From the NCBI RefSeq assembly GCF_000479045.1, contig NZ_KI518165.1, forward strand, positions 1 to 60,362: a DNA stretch of 60,362 nt. Reading direction: 5' to 3'. Position 1 is the first letter of the stretch. Each line of letters opens with the position of its first letter. The stretch comes from Cetobacterium somerae ATCC BAA-474 (GTDB lineage Bacteria > Fusobacteriota > Fusobacteriia > Fusobacteriales > Fusobacteriaceae). A program made the translations under genes and the position numbers. Below are positions 18,348 to 25,905 of this stretch, one piece after another. The notes below the pieces were generated by a model. It was given only the letters and a program-made list of their open reading frames with translations, did not search any database and was not told where the DNA came from.

Positions 18348-20498
18348 ATGAAAACAAATACAAAATTAGATAAACAACTTGATAAATTAAAAAATATATT
18401 AAAAAATAGTAAAGCTTTAACTCTTGATGAAATAACTAAAGCTATGGGATGGTCTCCAAAATTTAAAAAAGAAAATAGAGAAATTCTTGAAATTTGGATT
18501 AATTCTGGAGAGATTATGAAAAATAAAAGAAATAAATACAATATCCCTGAAAATTTAGGTTTTATTAAAGGAAAATTTTCAAATATTAAAGGGAAATTTG
18601 GTTTTGTCGATACTGATACTGAGGGATACTTTATCCCTAGAAGTAAATTTGGAACAGCTTTAGATGGAGACACTGTTTTAATAAATGTTACAACACCTGA
18701 AGGCAAAGGAAAGCAAGAGGGAGAAATTGTTGAAGTTCTTGTAAGAGAAAAAAATACAATTATAGGAATCTTTGAAAAGAAAGAAAACTTTGGTTTTGTA
18801 AGACCAACACAATCTTTTGGTAGAGATATATATATTCCTAAAAACTTTTTCAATAAAGCCAAAGATGGTGAGTTAGTTGTTGTTGATGTAACTTTTTGGG
18901 GAAGCGATGAAAAAAAGCCTGAAGGGAAAATTCTTGAATCAATTGGTAACCCTTTTGATACAGATAATATGATTAAGGCTTTAATTCTTAGAGAAGGTTT
19001 ATCAGAAGAATTTCCAGATGATGTCATTGCAGAAGCTCGTCAAATCCCAACTGTAATATCTGAGGATGAAATAAAGAAAAGAAAAGATTTAAGACACCTT
19101 CCAATAATAACAATTGATGGTGACGATGCCAAAGACTTAGATGATGCTGTTTATGTGGAAAAATTAGATAACGGATACTATAAACTTATCGTAGCTATTG
19201 CCGATGTTTCCCACTATATTCCAACTGGATCTAAATTAGATAAAGAAGCTGAAAAAAGAGGAAACTCTGTTTATCTAGTTGATAGAGTTTTACCTATGTT
19301 CCCTAAAGAAATTTCAAATGGAATATGCTCTTTAAATCCACATGAAGACAAACTTACATTCTCTGTTGAACTTCTTATTGATTCTCATGGAAGAGCTATT
19401 GATGTTCAAACATATAAATCAGTTATTAAAACTGCTCACAGAATGACTTATGGAAATGTTAATAAAATTATTGCTAAGGATCCTGAAACTACTGAGAAAT
19501 ATAGTGATATCGTAGATATGCTATTTACTATGTTAGAGCTTTCTAAGATTATAAGAGCTATCAAATACAACAGAGGTTCTATTGATTTTGATCTTCCTGA
19601 AGTTAAAGTTGTTTTAGACGAAAATAAAAAAGTTAAATACTTAAAAAATATTGAAAGAGGTGAATCAGAAAGAATCATCGAAGATTTTATGATTATGGCT
19701 AATGAAGCCGTTGCAGAAAAACTTTTCTGGTTAGAAATACCTTCTGTTTATAGAGTTCATGAAACTCCTGACCCAGAAAGAGTAAAAACTTTAAGCGAAA
19801 CTCTTTCTAGATTTGGATATAGACTTCACTCTTTTGAAGATATTCATCCAAAAAAATTCCAATCAATTATTGAAGACTCTGAAGCTAGAGGTATTAATAT
19901 GATTGTACATAAAATGATTTTAATGTCTCTTAAACAAGCTAGATACGGTGTTGAAAACTTAGGACACTTTGGTCTATCATCTAATTATTATACACATTTT
20001 ACATCTCCTATTAGAAGATATGCTGATTTACTTATACATAGAATTTTAAATATTGCTATACATGGTTATCCAACTAAAAAGCAATTTGGAACTCTTATAA
20101 ACTACTTACCAGAAGTTACACAACATATTTCTCAAACAGAAAGAAAAGCTATGAAGGTAGAAGATGAAAGTGTTAAAATTAAAATAGTTGAATATATGCT
20201 TGATAAAATTGGAGATGAATTTAAAGCTACTATAGTTGGATTTAACAATAAAAAAATATTCTTTGAAACAGAGGAACATGTAGAATGTTTCTGGGATGTA
20301 ACTACAGCTAAAAACTTCTATGAATTTGATGAAAATAATTATGTTATGAAAGATTTAGATACAAACAGAGAGTTTCATTTAGGAGATAAAATGGATATCC
20401 TAATAGTTAGATCTGATTTACAAATGCTTGAAATAGAAGTTGTTCCAACTGAATTTTGTCACGAATACACAGGGAGAAGAAAAGAGGGGAGATTTTAA
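18348..20498 (+). CDS. rnr: Ribonuclease R
   Basis: A processive 3'-5' exoribonuclease that degrades structured RNA, including messages released by trans-translation. The 716 residues contain an N-terminal winged-helix and two cold-shock-like domains (about 70-230), then the RNB catalytic domain with DGDDAKDLDDAVYVE aspartates and the HFTSPIRRYADLLIHR segment. A C-terminal S1 domain (about 620-705) follows. There is little of the Lys-rich tail seen in E. coli. The stop overlaps the smpB ATG by one base (TAATG). Confidence 0.96.
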   Translation: MKTNTKLDKQLDKLKNILKNSKALTLDEITKAMGWSPKFKKENREILEIWINSGEIMKNKRNKYNIPENLGFIKGKFSNIKGKFGFVDTDTEGYFIPRSKFGTALDGDTVLINVTTPEGKGKQEGEIVEVLVREKNTIIGIFEKKENFGFVRPTQSFGRDIYIPKNFFNKAKDGELVVVDVTFWGSDEKKPEGKILESIGNPFDTDNMIKALILREGLSEEFPDDVIAEARQIPTVISEDEIKKRKDLRHLPIITIDGDDAKDLDDAVYVEKLDNGYYKLIVAIADVSHYIPTGSKLDKEAEKRGNSVYLVDRVLPMFPKEISNGICSLNPHEDKLTFSVELLIDSHGRAIDVQTYKSVIKTAHRMTYGNVNKIIAKDPETTEKYSDIVDMLFTMLELSKIIRAIKYNRGSIDFDLPEVKVVLDENKKVKYLKNIERGESERIIEDFMIMANEAVAEKLFWLEIPSVYRVHETPDPERVKTLSETLSRFGYRLHSFEDIHPKKFQSIIEDSEARGINMIVHKMILMSLKQARYGVENLGHFGLSSNYYTHFTSPIRRYADLLIHRILNIAIHGYPTKKQFGTLINYLPEVTQHISQTERKAMKVEDESVKIKIVEYMLDKIGDEFKATIVGFNNKKIFFETEEHVECFWDVTTAKNFYEFDENNYVMKDLDTNREFHLGDKMDILIVRSDLQMLEIEVVPTEFCHEYTGRRKEGRF

Positions 20499-20941
20499 TG
20501 ATATTAGCTAATAATAAAAAAGCTTTTTTTGACTACTTTATTGAAGATAGGTTTGAGGCTGGAATTGAACTAGTTGGTAGTGAGGTTAAATCTATAAAAG
20601 CTGGTAAAACTAGCATTAAAGAGTCTTTTATTAGAATAATAAACAATGAAATTTTTATCATGGGTATGACTGTTGTTCCATGGTCTTTTGGTAGTGTTTA
20701 TAATCCTGATGAAAGAAGAGTTAGAAAACTTCTTCTACATAAAGGAGAGATTAAAAAATTACACGAAAAAGTTATGCAAAAAGGTTATACAATTGTACCT
20801 TTGAATATTCACTTATCTAAAGGCTTTGTCAAAGTAGAAATTGCTTTAGCTAGAGGTAAGAAAAATTATGATAAACGTGACTCTTTAGCAAAAAAAGATC
20901 AACAAAGAAATATTGAGAGAGAAGTAAAAGAAAGATATTAA
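20498..20941 (+). CDS. smpB: SsrA-binding protein SmpB
   Basis: SmpB binds tmRNA and brings it to stalled ribosomes. The 147 residues show EAGIELVGSEVKSIKAGKTSIKESF, DERRVRKLLLHK and a C-terminal basic tail (LAKKDQQRNIEREVKERY). A longer frame reaches 20456 inside rnr, but GAGGGGAG precedes the ATG at 20498. The partner tmRNA gene is 35 kb away at 55798, and the helper RNase R is immediately upstream. Confidence 0.97.
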   Translation: MILANNKKAFFDYFIEDRFEAGIELVGSEVKSIKAGKTSIKESFIRIINNEIFIMGMTVVPWSFGSVYNPDERRVRKLLLHKGEIKKLHEKVMQKGYTIVPLNIHLSKGFVKVEIALARGKKNYDKRDSLAKKDQQRNIEREVKERY

Positions 20942-20942
20942 T

Positions 20943-20975
20943 AAAAAAAGCAGATAATTTATCTGCTTTTTTTGT
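20943..20975. terminator. Bidirectional terminator between smpB and the FadL-like gene
   Basis: AAGCAGATA/TATCTGCTT with a 3-nt loop, flanked by A7 on the left and T7 on the right. It can terminate both the rightward smpB operon and the leftward porin gene. Confidence 0.9.
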
Positions 20976-20979
20976 TTTA

Positions 20980-22281
20980 TTAAAATTTATAAATCAATCC
21001 TAATCCAAAGGCATCTACATGCTTACTATATCTAATATTTTTAATATTTTTATCATTTATATAATCTACATATGAGTATGTTGCCATTAATTCAAGTTGT
21101 GAGCTATATTTGTATTTAACTCCTGCTGAATACATATTTGCATCTAAAACATAATCAGTATCTGTATATGTTTTTTCATTAGCTCCTGTATCTGTATACT
21201 GGTAACCTGTCATTAAAGTCCACTTTTCATTTAATTGATAATCTAAACCAACTGCTACCTCATATCCATTATCATAATGATCAAAGTTTCCTAAGTCATC
21301 GCTTGCTTCTTTTATGAAATAATAGTTTCCAGAAGCTAAAAGTGTCAATTTATCTGTTGCTCTATAAGATGCTCCAATCGCTGCCATTGCAGGTAAGTTT
21401 CTTTTTCCACTTCCCTCTGACATCCATTGCTTAATTGAAGGATCTTTTATAATAGTATTATAAAATGCATTTCCTATAAGATTACTTCCTGTTGAATTTA
21501 CAAATCCTTTTTTTAAATTATGTTCTTTATTATCAAAATCAAGAACCGTTTCAGTTTCGTATCTCATTCCTAAATTAAATCTATCATTTGGATGATAGTT
21601 TAATCCAAATATTCCAGCCACTCCAAAAGCTGTTCTTTCTGAATCTATATCAAATTTGGCTTTTCCAGATCCTAATTTTCCTCCCAAATTATTATATTCA
21701 AAATTTCCTTCACCTTTAAATTTTCTTTCAGCATCAATTAATCTAATCCCAACTGCTCCACTCCAAGTTTCACTAAATTTTCTAGCTATTCCACCTTGAA
21801 AAGCTACATAATATGATTTTCCATGGATTGTAGATCCGCCTACATATTTTGCTCCAATCACTTCAAACATTGGATTGCTAGTTATTATTTGTGGAAAAGT
21901 TGCTATTCCTCCACTATATGCTACACTTCCTCCACCTGCTATCGCTCCAGCGTGAAAGAAAAATGCTGTATCTCCTTTTTTCTTTACAATTTGTAAGCTT
22001 GGAACTACTGGTGATGGTTTATCACTTTTAAATTTATAATCTCCATGTTCCATACTATATTCTTTCAAATGTGTTTGATTATTTACTTGTATATAAGTTC
22101 CATCTTCTAGCCATACCGTTCCAGCTGGATTATAATATGCTCCAGACACTCCAATTTTTCCAACCATAGCTGGATGTGCTAAATACTCTGCATCCTGTTG
22201 TGAAAGATAGTCTATGCTTCCCCCCATAGCATTAGCTGATAAAACTATCCCTAATAACATTAATTGTTGCTTAAACTTCAT
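20980..22281 (-). CDS. FadL/OmpP1/TodX-family outer membrane transporter
   Basis: FadL-type 14-strand barrels import hydrophobic compounds such as long-chain fatty acids or aromatics. The 433 residues start with a signal peptide (about 1-18). The next segment contains the family's NPAG motif (AYYNPAGTVWLEDG). Many alternating beta strands follow, and the protein ends in a terminal phenylalanine (LGLIYKF) as expected for BAM-assembled proteins. It shows the cell has an outer membrane. The ATG overlaps the stop region of the TetR gene by 11 nt, so it is coupled to its likely regulator. The substrate cannot be deduced. Confidence 0.88.
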   Translation of the reverse strand: MKFKQQLMLLGIVLSANAMGGSIDYLSQQDAEYLAHPAMVGKIGVSGAYYNPAGTVWLEDGTYIQVNNQTHLKEYSMEHGDYKFKSDKPSPVVPSLQIVKKKGDTAFFFHAGAIAGGGSVAYSGGIATFPQIITSNPMFEVIGAKYVGGSTIHGKSYYVAFQGGIARKFSETWSGAVGIRLIDAERKFKGEGNFEYNNLGGKLGSGKAKFDIDSERTAFGVAGIFGLNYHPNDRFNLGMRYETETVLDFDNKEHNLKKGFVNSTGSNLIGNAFYNTIIKDPSIKQWMSEGSGKRNLPAMAAIGASYRATDKLTLLASGNYYFIKEASDDLGNFDHYDNGYEVAVGLDYQLNEKWTLMTGYQYTDTGANEKTYTDTDYVLDANMYSAGVKYKYSSQLELMATYSYVDYINDKNIKNIRYSKHVDAFGLGLIYKF

Positions 22282-22864
22282 TATCCCTCTCCTTTGTCAT
22301 TTCTAAAGCTTTTTCTATCAATACATTTCCCATTTCAATAACTTCTTTTTTAAAAGTTTCAAACTCTATATCAATATAGAACCCTGTACATATTAAAGTT
22401 GCGTATCCATGAGAAAAATACCATCCTTTTTTTATAACCCATTCTATTATATCTTCTGGAAATTGATTATACTCTCTATTATTATTAAATCCACTATATA
22501 TTAAATTTCTAAAATCATCCATAATCTGATCCATAAATTCTCTAGGTAAGCCTTCTCTTAAAAAAATTGTTCTAAATAATGCTTTTTCTTCTTTTGCAAA
22601 AAGACATATTCCTATCCCTATATTTAAAATTGATAAATCAGTATAGTCACGTTTTGTATATTCAAAAAGTTTTGTTTTAGCTTTTTTAGCTAATTCATTT
22701 TTTAGTTCATCCATTGATTTAAAAGCTGAATATATAGCTATTGTAGATACGCCCAGCTTTTTTGCTATATTTCTCGCTGTTACATCTTTTAAGCTCTCAT
22801 TGTTTAAAATTTCAAATGCACTATTCAAAATTTCCTCTCTAGTAAAATTAGGTTTTCTTCCCAT
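22271..22864 (-). CDS. TetR-family transcriptional regulator
   Basis: A 197-residue repressor-type protein. The N-terminal helix-turn-helix is at about 8-52 (TREEILNSAFEILNNESLKDVTARNIAKKLGVSTIAIYSAFKS), followed by an all-helical ligand domain. It is the first gene of a two-gene unit with the FadL-like porin, so it probably senses a lipophilic ligand and controls its own operon. Possible operators are an AAACATGTTT palindrome at the transcription start and a repeat cluster further upstream (22952-23009). Confidence 0.9.
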   Translation of the reverse strand: MGRKPNFTREEILNSAFEILNNESLKDVTARNIAKKLGVSTIAIYSAFKSMDELKNELAKKAKTKLFEYTKRDYTDLSILNIGIGICLFAKEEKALFRTIFLREGLPREFMDQIMDDFRNLIYSGFNNNREYNQFPEDIIEWVIKKGWYFSHGYATLICTGFYIDIEFETFKKEVIEMGNVLIEKALEMTKERDNEV

Positions 22865-22893
22865 TTTTTCTCCTATATGTTATGTTATTTTTT

Positions 22894-22903
22894 AAACATG
22901 TTT
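22894..22903. promoter_or_regulatory. Candidate operator palindrome AAACATGTTT
   Basis: A perfect 10-bp palindrome lies at the predicted +1 of the TetR promoter, the position where a repressor would block transcription. The assignment to the TetR protein is an inference. Confidence 0.4.
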
Positions 22904-22906
22904 TAT

Positions 22907-22935
22907 ATTATATCTCACTATACATATAAATTCAA
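22907..22935 (-). promoter_or_regulatory. Promoter of the TetR-FadL unit
   Basis: Minus strand -35 TTGAAT (22935-22930), 17-nt spacer and perfect -10 TATAAT (22912-22907). Confidence 0.75.
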
Positions 22936-22951
22936 GATTTTTATTATATAT

Positions 22952-23009
22952 CACTGTTATGAAATCACCATTTTTTTACACAACAGTGTTATGAAATTTG
23001 TTGTGTAAA
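22952..23009. repeat. Direct- and inverted-repeat cluster upstream of TetR-FadL
   Basis: A 14-bp near-identical direct repeat, CACTGTTATGAAAT (22952-22965) and CAGTGTTATGAAAT (22984-22997), is spaced 32 bp apart, about three helical turns. The second copy lies inside a perfect 11-bp inverted repeat, TTTACACAACA (22975-22985) and TGTTGTGTAAA (22999-23009). The cluster sits upstream of the -35 box of the TetR promoter, so it looks like a regulatory binding region rather than a terminator. Confidence 0.65.
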
Positions 23010-23040
23010 TAGAAAAAGAGGCTATTAAATAGCCTCTTTC
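23010..23040 (-). terminator. Intrinsic terminator of the amidohydrolase operon
   Basis: Minus strand AAAGAGGCTA pairs with TAGCCTCTTT around a 5-nt A/T loop and is followed by TTTTTCTAT. It lies 30 nt after the amidohydrolase stop. Confidence 0.88.
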
Positions 23041-23070
23041 TATGAGAAAATTATTAAAAATAAGTTATTA

Positions 23071-24387
23071 TTAAGCTTTTATAACTTTATCATTTGACTC
23101 CATAAAAGTTAAATACTCTTCCTTAGTCATAACTGGTTTAAAGTTATCTAAAATTTCTTTTGCTTTTTTTCCTTGAGCAAATAATAAGTCAACAACTGTT
23201 AATGCTAAAGCTTTTGCTGGCATTAATATTGCAATTTCATCATCTACAGTTTTGAAATCTCTTGTATGAAGAGCTCCATTTATTCCACCAAACATTGGAT
23301 GAAGAGTAGGCATTATATGAGATACATCTCCAAAATCAAAAGATCCTGTAAAATCTCCACCTTTAATCATATCATCTTTTAACCCTAAATACTCTAAGTT
23401 TCCTTCTAAAACATCTTCCATAGAATCATGTTTTAAAATTGGTAAATATCCTGGAATCTCAGTTATTTCTATTTCAGCACCAACTGCATAAGCACCTGCT
23501 GTTAAACCTCTATTTACTTTTTTATTAGCATCAATCATACCTTCAATTGTTCTAGCTCTTACATAAGCTTCCATTCTTACATCAGCTGGAACTGAATTTA
23601 CAATATCTCCACCTTTTGTTATAATCGGATGGAACCTTACTCTATCACTATCTTTAAATGTCTCTCTTTGAGCATGTACGTTATTTATTCCTAACATTGC
23701 TGCATTTAAAGCATTTATCCCTTCGTGTGGTGCTGAACCAGCATGAGCTTCTTTTCCTATAAATTTAACAGTTTTTCCTATAAATCCATTACTTACAGGT
23801 CCCGTTAAAACTTTTTTATCACCTAAATCTAAAGCATGGAACATAACTGCCATATCAACATCATCAAATGTTCCGTTGTATATCATCTCTTGTTTTCCAC
23901 CAAAATACTTTATTTTTCCATCAGCTCTTAACTGAGTTCTATATCCTAATTCAACAAACTCTTCTGCTGGAGTAGCCATAAAATCTACTTTTCCTCCAAG
24001 CTCACTTAATATTCCTGATTTTACTAATCCTGTAGCTGCTCCTAACATACCTGCAATTTGTATGTGGTGTCCACAAGCATGAACTGCTCCTAATTCATTT
24101 GAATCTAAATGGTCACTACATGATATTGCATCTAATTCACCTAATATTGCAACTTTAGGTCCTTCTACATTTTCATTTGCTCTTGCTCTACAACCTGTGT
24201 ATGCAATTCCCTCTTCTACATCTAGTCCTAATTCATTTTTAAAGTAGTTTGAAACAATTTCAGTTCCTTTAAACTCTTTATACCCAAATTCAGGATTATC
24301 ATACATAGCTTGTCCTGCTTTTAATATTAACTCTCTATTTTCATCAATAGCTTTTATTACTCTCTCTTTAATTTCATTTATATTCAT
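23071..24387 (-). CDS. M20-family amidohydrolase / carboxypeptidase
   Basis: The 438 residues belong to the M20D amidohydrolases, two-metal enzymes that hydrolyse N-acyl amino acids, aminobenzoyl-glutamate, indole conjugates or dipeptides. Metal-site motifs are HACGHHIQIAGMLGAA (around residue 105), TPAEEF, MFHALDLG and a C-terminal LHTRDF. The dimerisation insert contains KEAHAGSAPHEGINALNAA. There is no signal peptide, so it acts in the cytosol. It is the third gene after the two-part membrane protein, which suggests the transporter imports its substrate. The exact substrate is not deducible. Confidence 0.9.
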   Translation of the reverse strand: MNINEIKERVIKAIDENRELILKAGQAMYDNPEFGYKEFKGTEIVSNYFKNELGLDVEEGIAYTGCRARANENVEGPKVAILGELDAISCSDHLDSNELGAVHACGHHIQIAGMLGAATGLVKSGILSELGGKVDFMATPAEEFVELGYRTQLRADGKIKYFGGKQEMIYNGTFDDVDMAVMFHALDLGDKKVLTGPVSNGFIGKTVKFIGKEAHAGSAPHEGINALNAAMLGINNVHAQRETFKDSDRVRFHPIITKGGDIVNSVPADVRMEAYVRARTIEGMIDANKKVNRGLTAGAYAVGAEIEITEIPGYLPILKHDSMEDVLEGNLEYLGLKDDMIKGGDFTGSFDFGDVSHIMPTLHPMFGGINGALHTRDFKTVDDEIAILMPAKALALTVVDLLFAQGKKAKEILDNFKPVMTKEEYLTFMESNDKVIKA

Positions 24388-24418
24388 AGTTCTCTCCTTG
24401 AATCTATTTAAGTATTAA

Positions 24419-24886
24419 TTAAATTGCTCCTTGTAATCTCAATACCCCTTGAGCTATTAAAGCACATGCAAAGAAAATTGTTGTAAATACAACTAATGCT
24501 ATTATTACTATTTTCCAAGACATTGCCTTTAGTTGTTCAATTTTATCTCCTACAGAAATTCCTGCAAAAGCAAGTAACGGTGTACACAATGGCATAAATT
24601 CAACTGTTCCTATCTCTGGTGCAAAGAATTTAGATATTGATAATGCTGGTATGCTTACTATCATTCCAACTATAGTTGACAATGCATATGCAGGTAATGG
24701 AAATTTTGGAAAAGCATCCTTAACAGCAAAGCATCCCAATGCTAAAACAATTATTAAAAACATTCCTGGAATAGCTCCTATAAATTGTTTTTGTAATCCA
24801 ATAGCTTGTCCTGCTAAAACCATAACTCCTGTCATTGACATTAATATAAAATATAATACATATTTTTTCATATCTAAACTACGCAT
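24419..24886 (-). CDS. Small membrane subunit of a two-part transporter (downstream partner of DUF3100-like protein)
   Basis: A 155-residue protein with about four to five hydrophobic helices and almost no soluble part. Its ATG overlaps the stop of the 269-residue membrane protein by 8 nt (ATGCGTAG), so the two are translationally coupled and probably form one complex. Segments such as LAFAGISVGDKIEQLKAMSWKIVIIALVVF recall the C-terminal helices of single-chain secondary transporters. I infer that one transporter is encoded here as two polypeptides. Its family was recognised only loosely. Confidence 0.65.
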   Translation of the reverse strand: MRSLDMKKYVLYFILMSMTGVMVLAGQAIGLQKQFIGAIPGMFLIIVLALGCFAVKDAFPKFPLPAYALSTIVGMIVSIPALSISKFFAPEIGTVEFMPLCTPLLAFAGISVGDKIEQLKAMSWKIVIIALVVFTTIFFACALIAQGVLRLQGAI

Positions 24887-25688
24887 TTTGCTTCACTTCC
24901 TTTTTTGAAAACTTTGGAGATAATTTCTTATAATACCACTCTGTAAATGGTAGTGATATAAATACAAGAATATTTACTCCTGTCAATCCTGATAACATAT
25001 TACTTGTTGATGCATAAGCAAAAACTTGATCTGCATATTGAGGTCCTACAACTTCTGCTAAAGATGAAGCCGCTGCTGTCATCATACTTCCACTTCCAAC
25101 TCCACATGCCATTCCTAATGCTAACGGGTGAATCCCTGTGTATATAGCTAATGATCCTAATACTCCAAAATAGATTGTTCCTACAATTGTTCCAGCTAAA
25201 TAAACTCCAAGTACTCCACTTCCTTCTAAAGATGAAATACCATATTTTTCTCCAATTACTCCTAGAGAAGCTTCTCTACTTATACTTGATCCAGCTCCTA
25301 TAGCCTCTCTTGTTAATCCTAACTTAAGCGCTAAAGGAACAGCCACTACTGGTGCTAGCACGTGCCCAAATTCCTGTGCTAAAAATGCTGGACCAGCTTG
25401 AATAATTTTATCTAGATTAGGTCCTACAAATGTTCCTAATTTTATTCCAAGCATTAAAAGAATTAACATAACCATGTCACTGGCTATTTTCATCTCTTTT
25501 TCTCCAATAATCTCTCTTAATTTCTGAATTTTTTTTCCTAATAAATCTGGTGTTAATATCATTCCAATAACTACAGCAAATAACATCGGGAATAATGCTA
25601 CTTTTCCCAATTGAATTTTTCCAACTTTTTCACAAGCTAGCGAAATAATTGTTACAACTAAAAATACATTAATTGTGTTTTTGTTCAT
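24879..25688 (-). CDS. DUF3100-like polytopic membrane protein, large transporter subunit
   Basis: A 269-residue integral membrane protein with about seven or eight helices. A central conserved-looking region is rich in small residues (EAIGAGSSISREASLGVIGEKYG and LALGMACGVGSGSMMTAAASSLAEVVG), the kind of re-entrant Gly/Ser motif seen in ion-coupled carriers. GTG at 25697 is too close to the AAGGAAG ribosome site, so ATG 25688 is preferred. It is first in an operon with the small membrane protein and the M20 amidohydrolase and sits behind a strong promoter. The DUF3100 assignment is from memory of the family and context. Confidence 0.65.
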   Translation of the reverse strand: MNKNTINVFLVVTIISLACEKVGKIQLGKVALFPMLFAVVIGMILTPDLLGKKIQKLREIIGEKEMKIASDMVMLILLMLGIKLGTFVGPNLDKIIQAGPAFLAQEFGHVLAPVVAVPLALKLGLTREAIGAGSSISREASLGVIGEKYGISSLEGSGVLGVYLAGTIVGTIYFGVLGSLAIYTGIHPLALGMACGVGSGSMMTAAASSLAEVVGPQYADQVFAYASTSNMLSGLTGVNILVFISLPFTEWYYKKLSPKFSKKEVKQNA

Positions 25689-25763
25689 AGTGCTCACTCT
25701 TCCTTAATATAATTTTTTACATACGCCCACTTGTCTCAAATAGGACTTTAATTTACATTAAAA

Positions 25764-25792
25764 ATAATACTATTTTTTTACTATTATGTCAA
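25764..25792 (-). promoter_or_regulatory. Strong promoter of the transporter-amidohydrolase operon
   Basis: Minus strand -35 TTGACA (25792-25787), 17-nt spacer and -10 TATTAT (25769-25764). The 5' UTR is about 70 nt and contains no evident riboswitch or leader ORF. Confidence 0.82.
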
Positions 25793-25870
25793 GGTTTTTT
25801 TCGAATTTTTTATTTCTTTTCAAATTGTATTGTTCTATTTAAGAACTGTTAAGTAAGATTATACAAAAAA

Positions 25871-25905
25871 TATAAAAAGAGATGAATAAATTTCATCTCT
25901 TTTTA
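25871..25905 (-). terminator. Intrinsic terminator of the regulator gene
   Basis: Minus strand AAAAAGAGATGAA pairs with TTCATCTCTTTTT around a 5-nt loop. It follows the regulator stop directly and closes the long leftward gene run. Confidence 0.88.

Noticed and set aside
18332..19027. Leftward 231-codon ORF opposite rnr
   Set aside because: It lies fully antisense to the conserved N-terminal part of rnr, lacks a ribosome site, and its translation shows no family features.
25698..25763. Riboswitch in the 5' UTR of the transporter-amidohydrolase operon
   Set aside because: The UTR is only about 70 nt, A/T-rich, and shows no stable stem, terminator or known motif.
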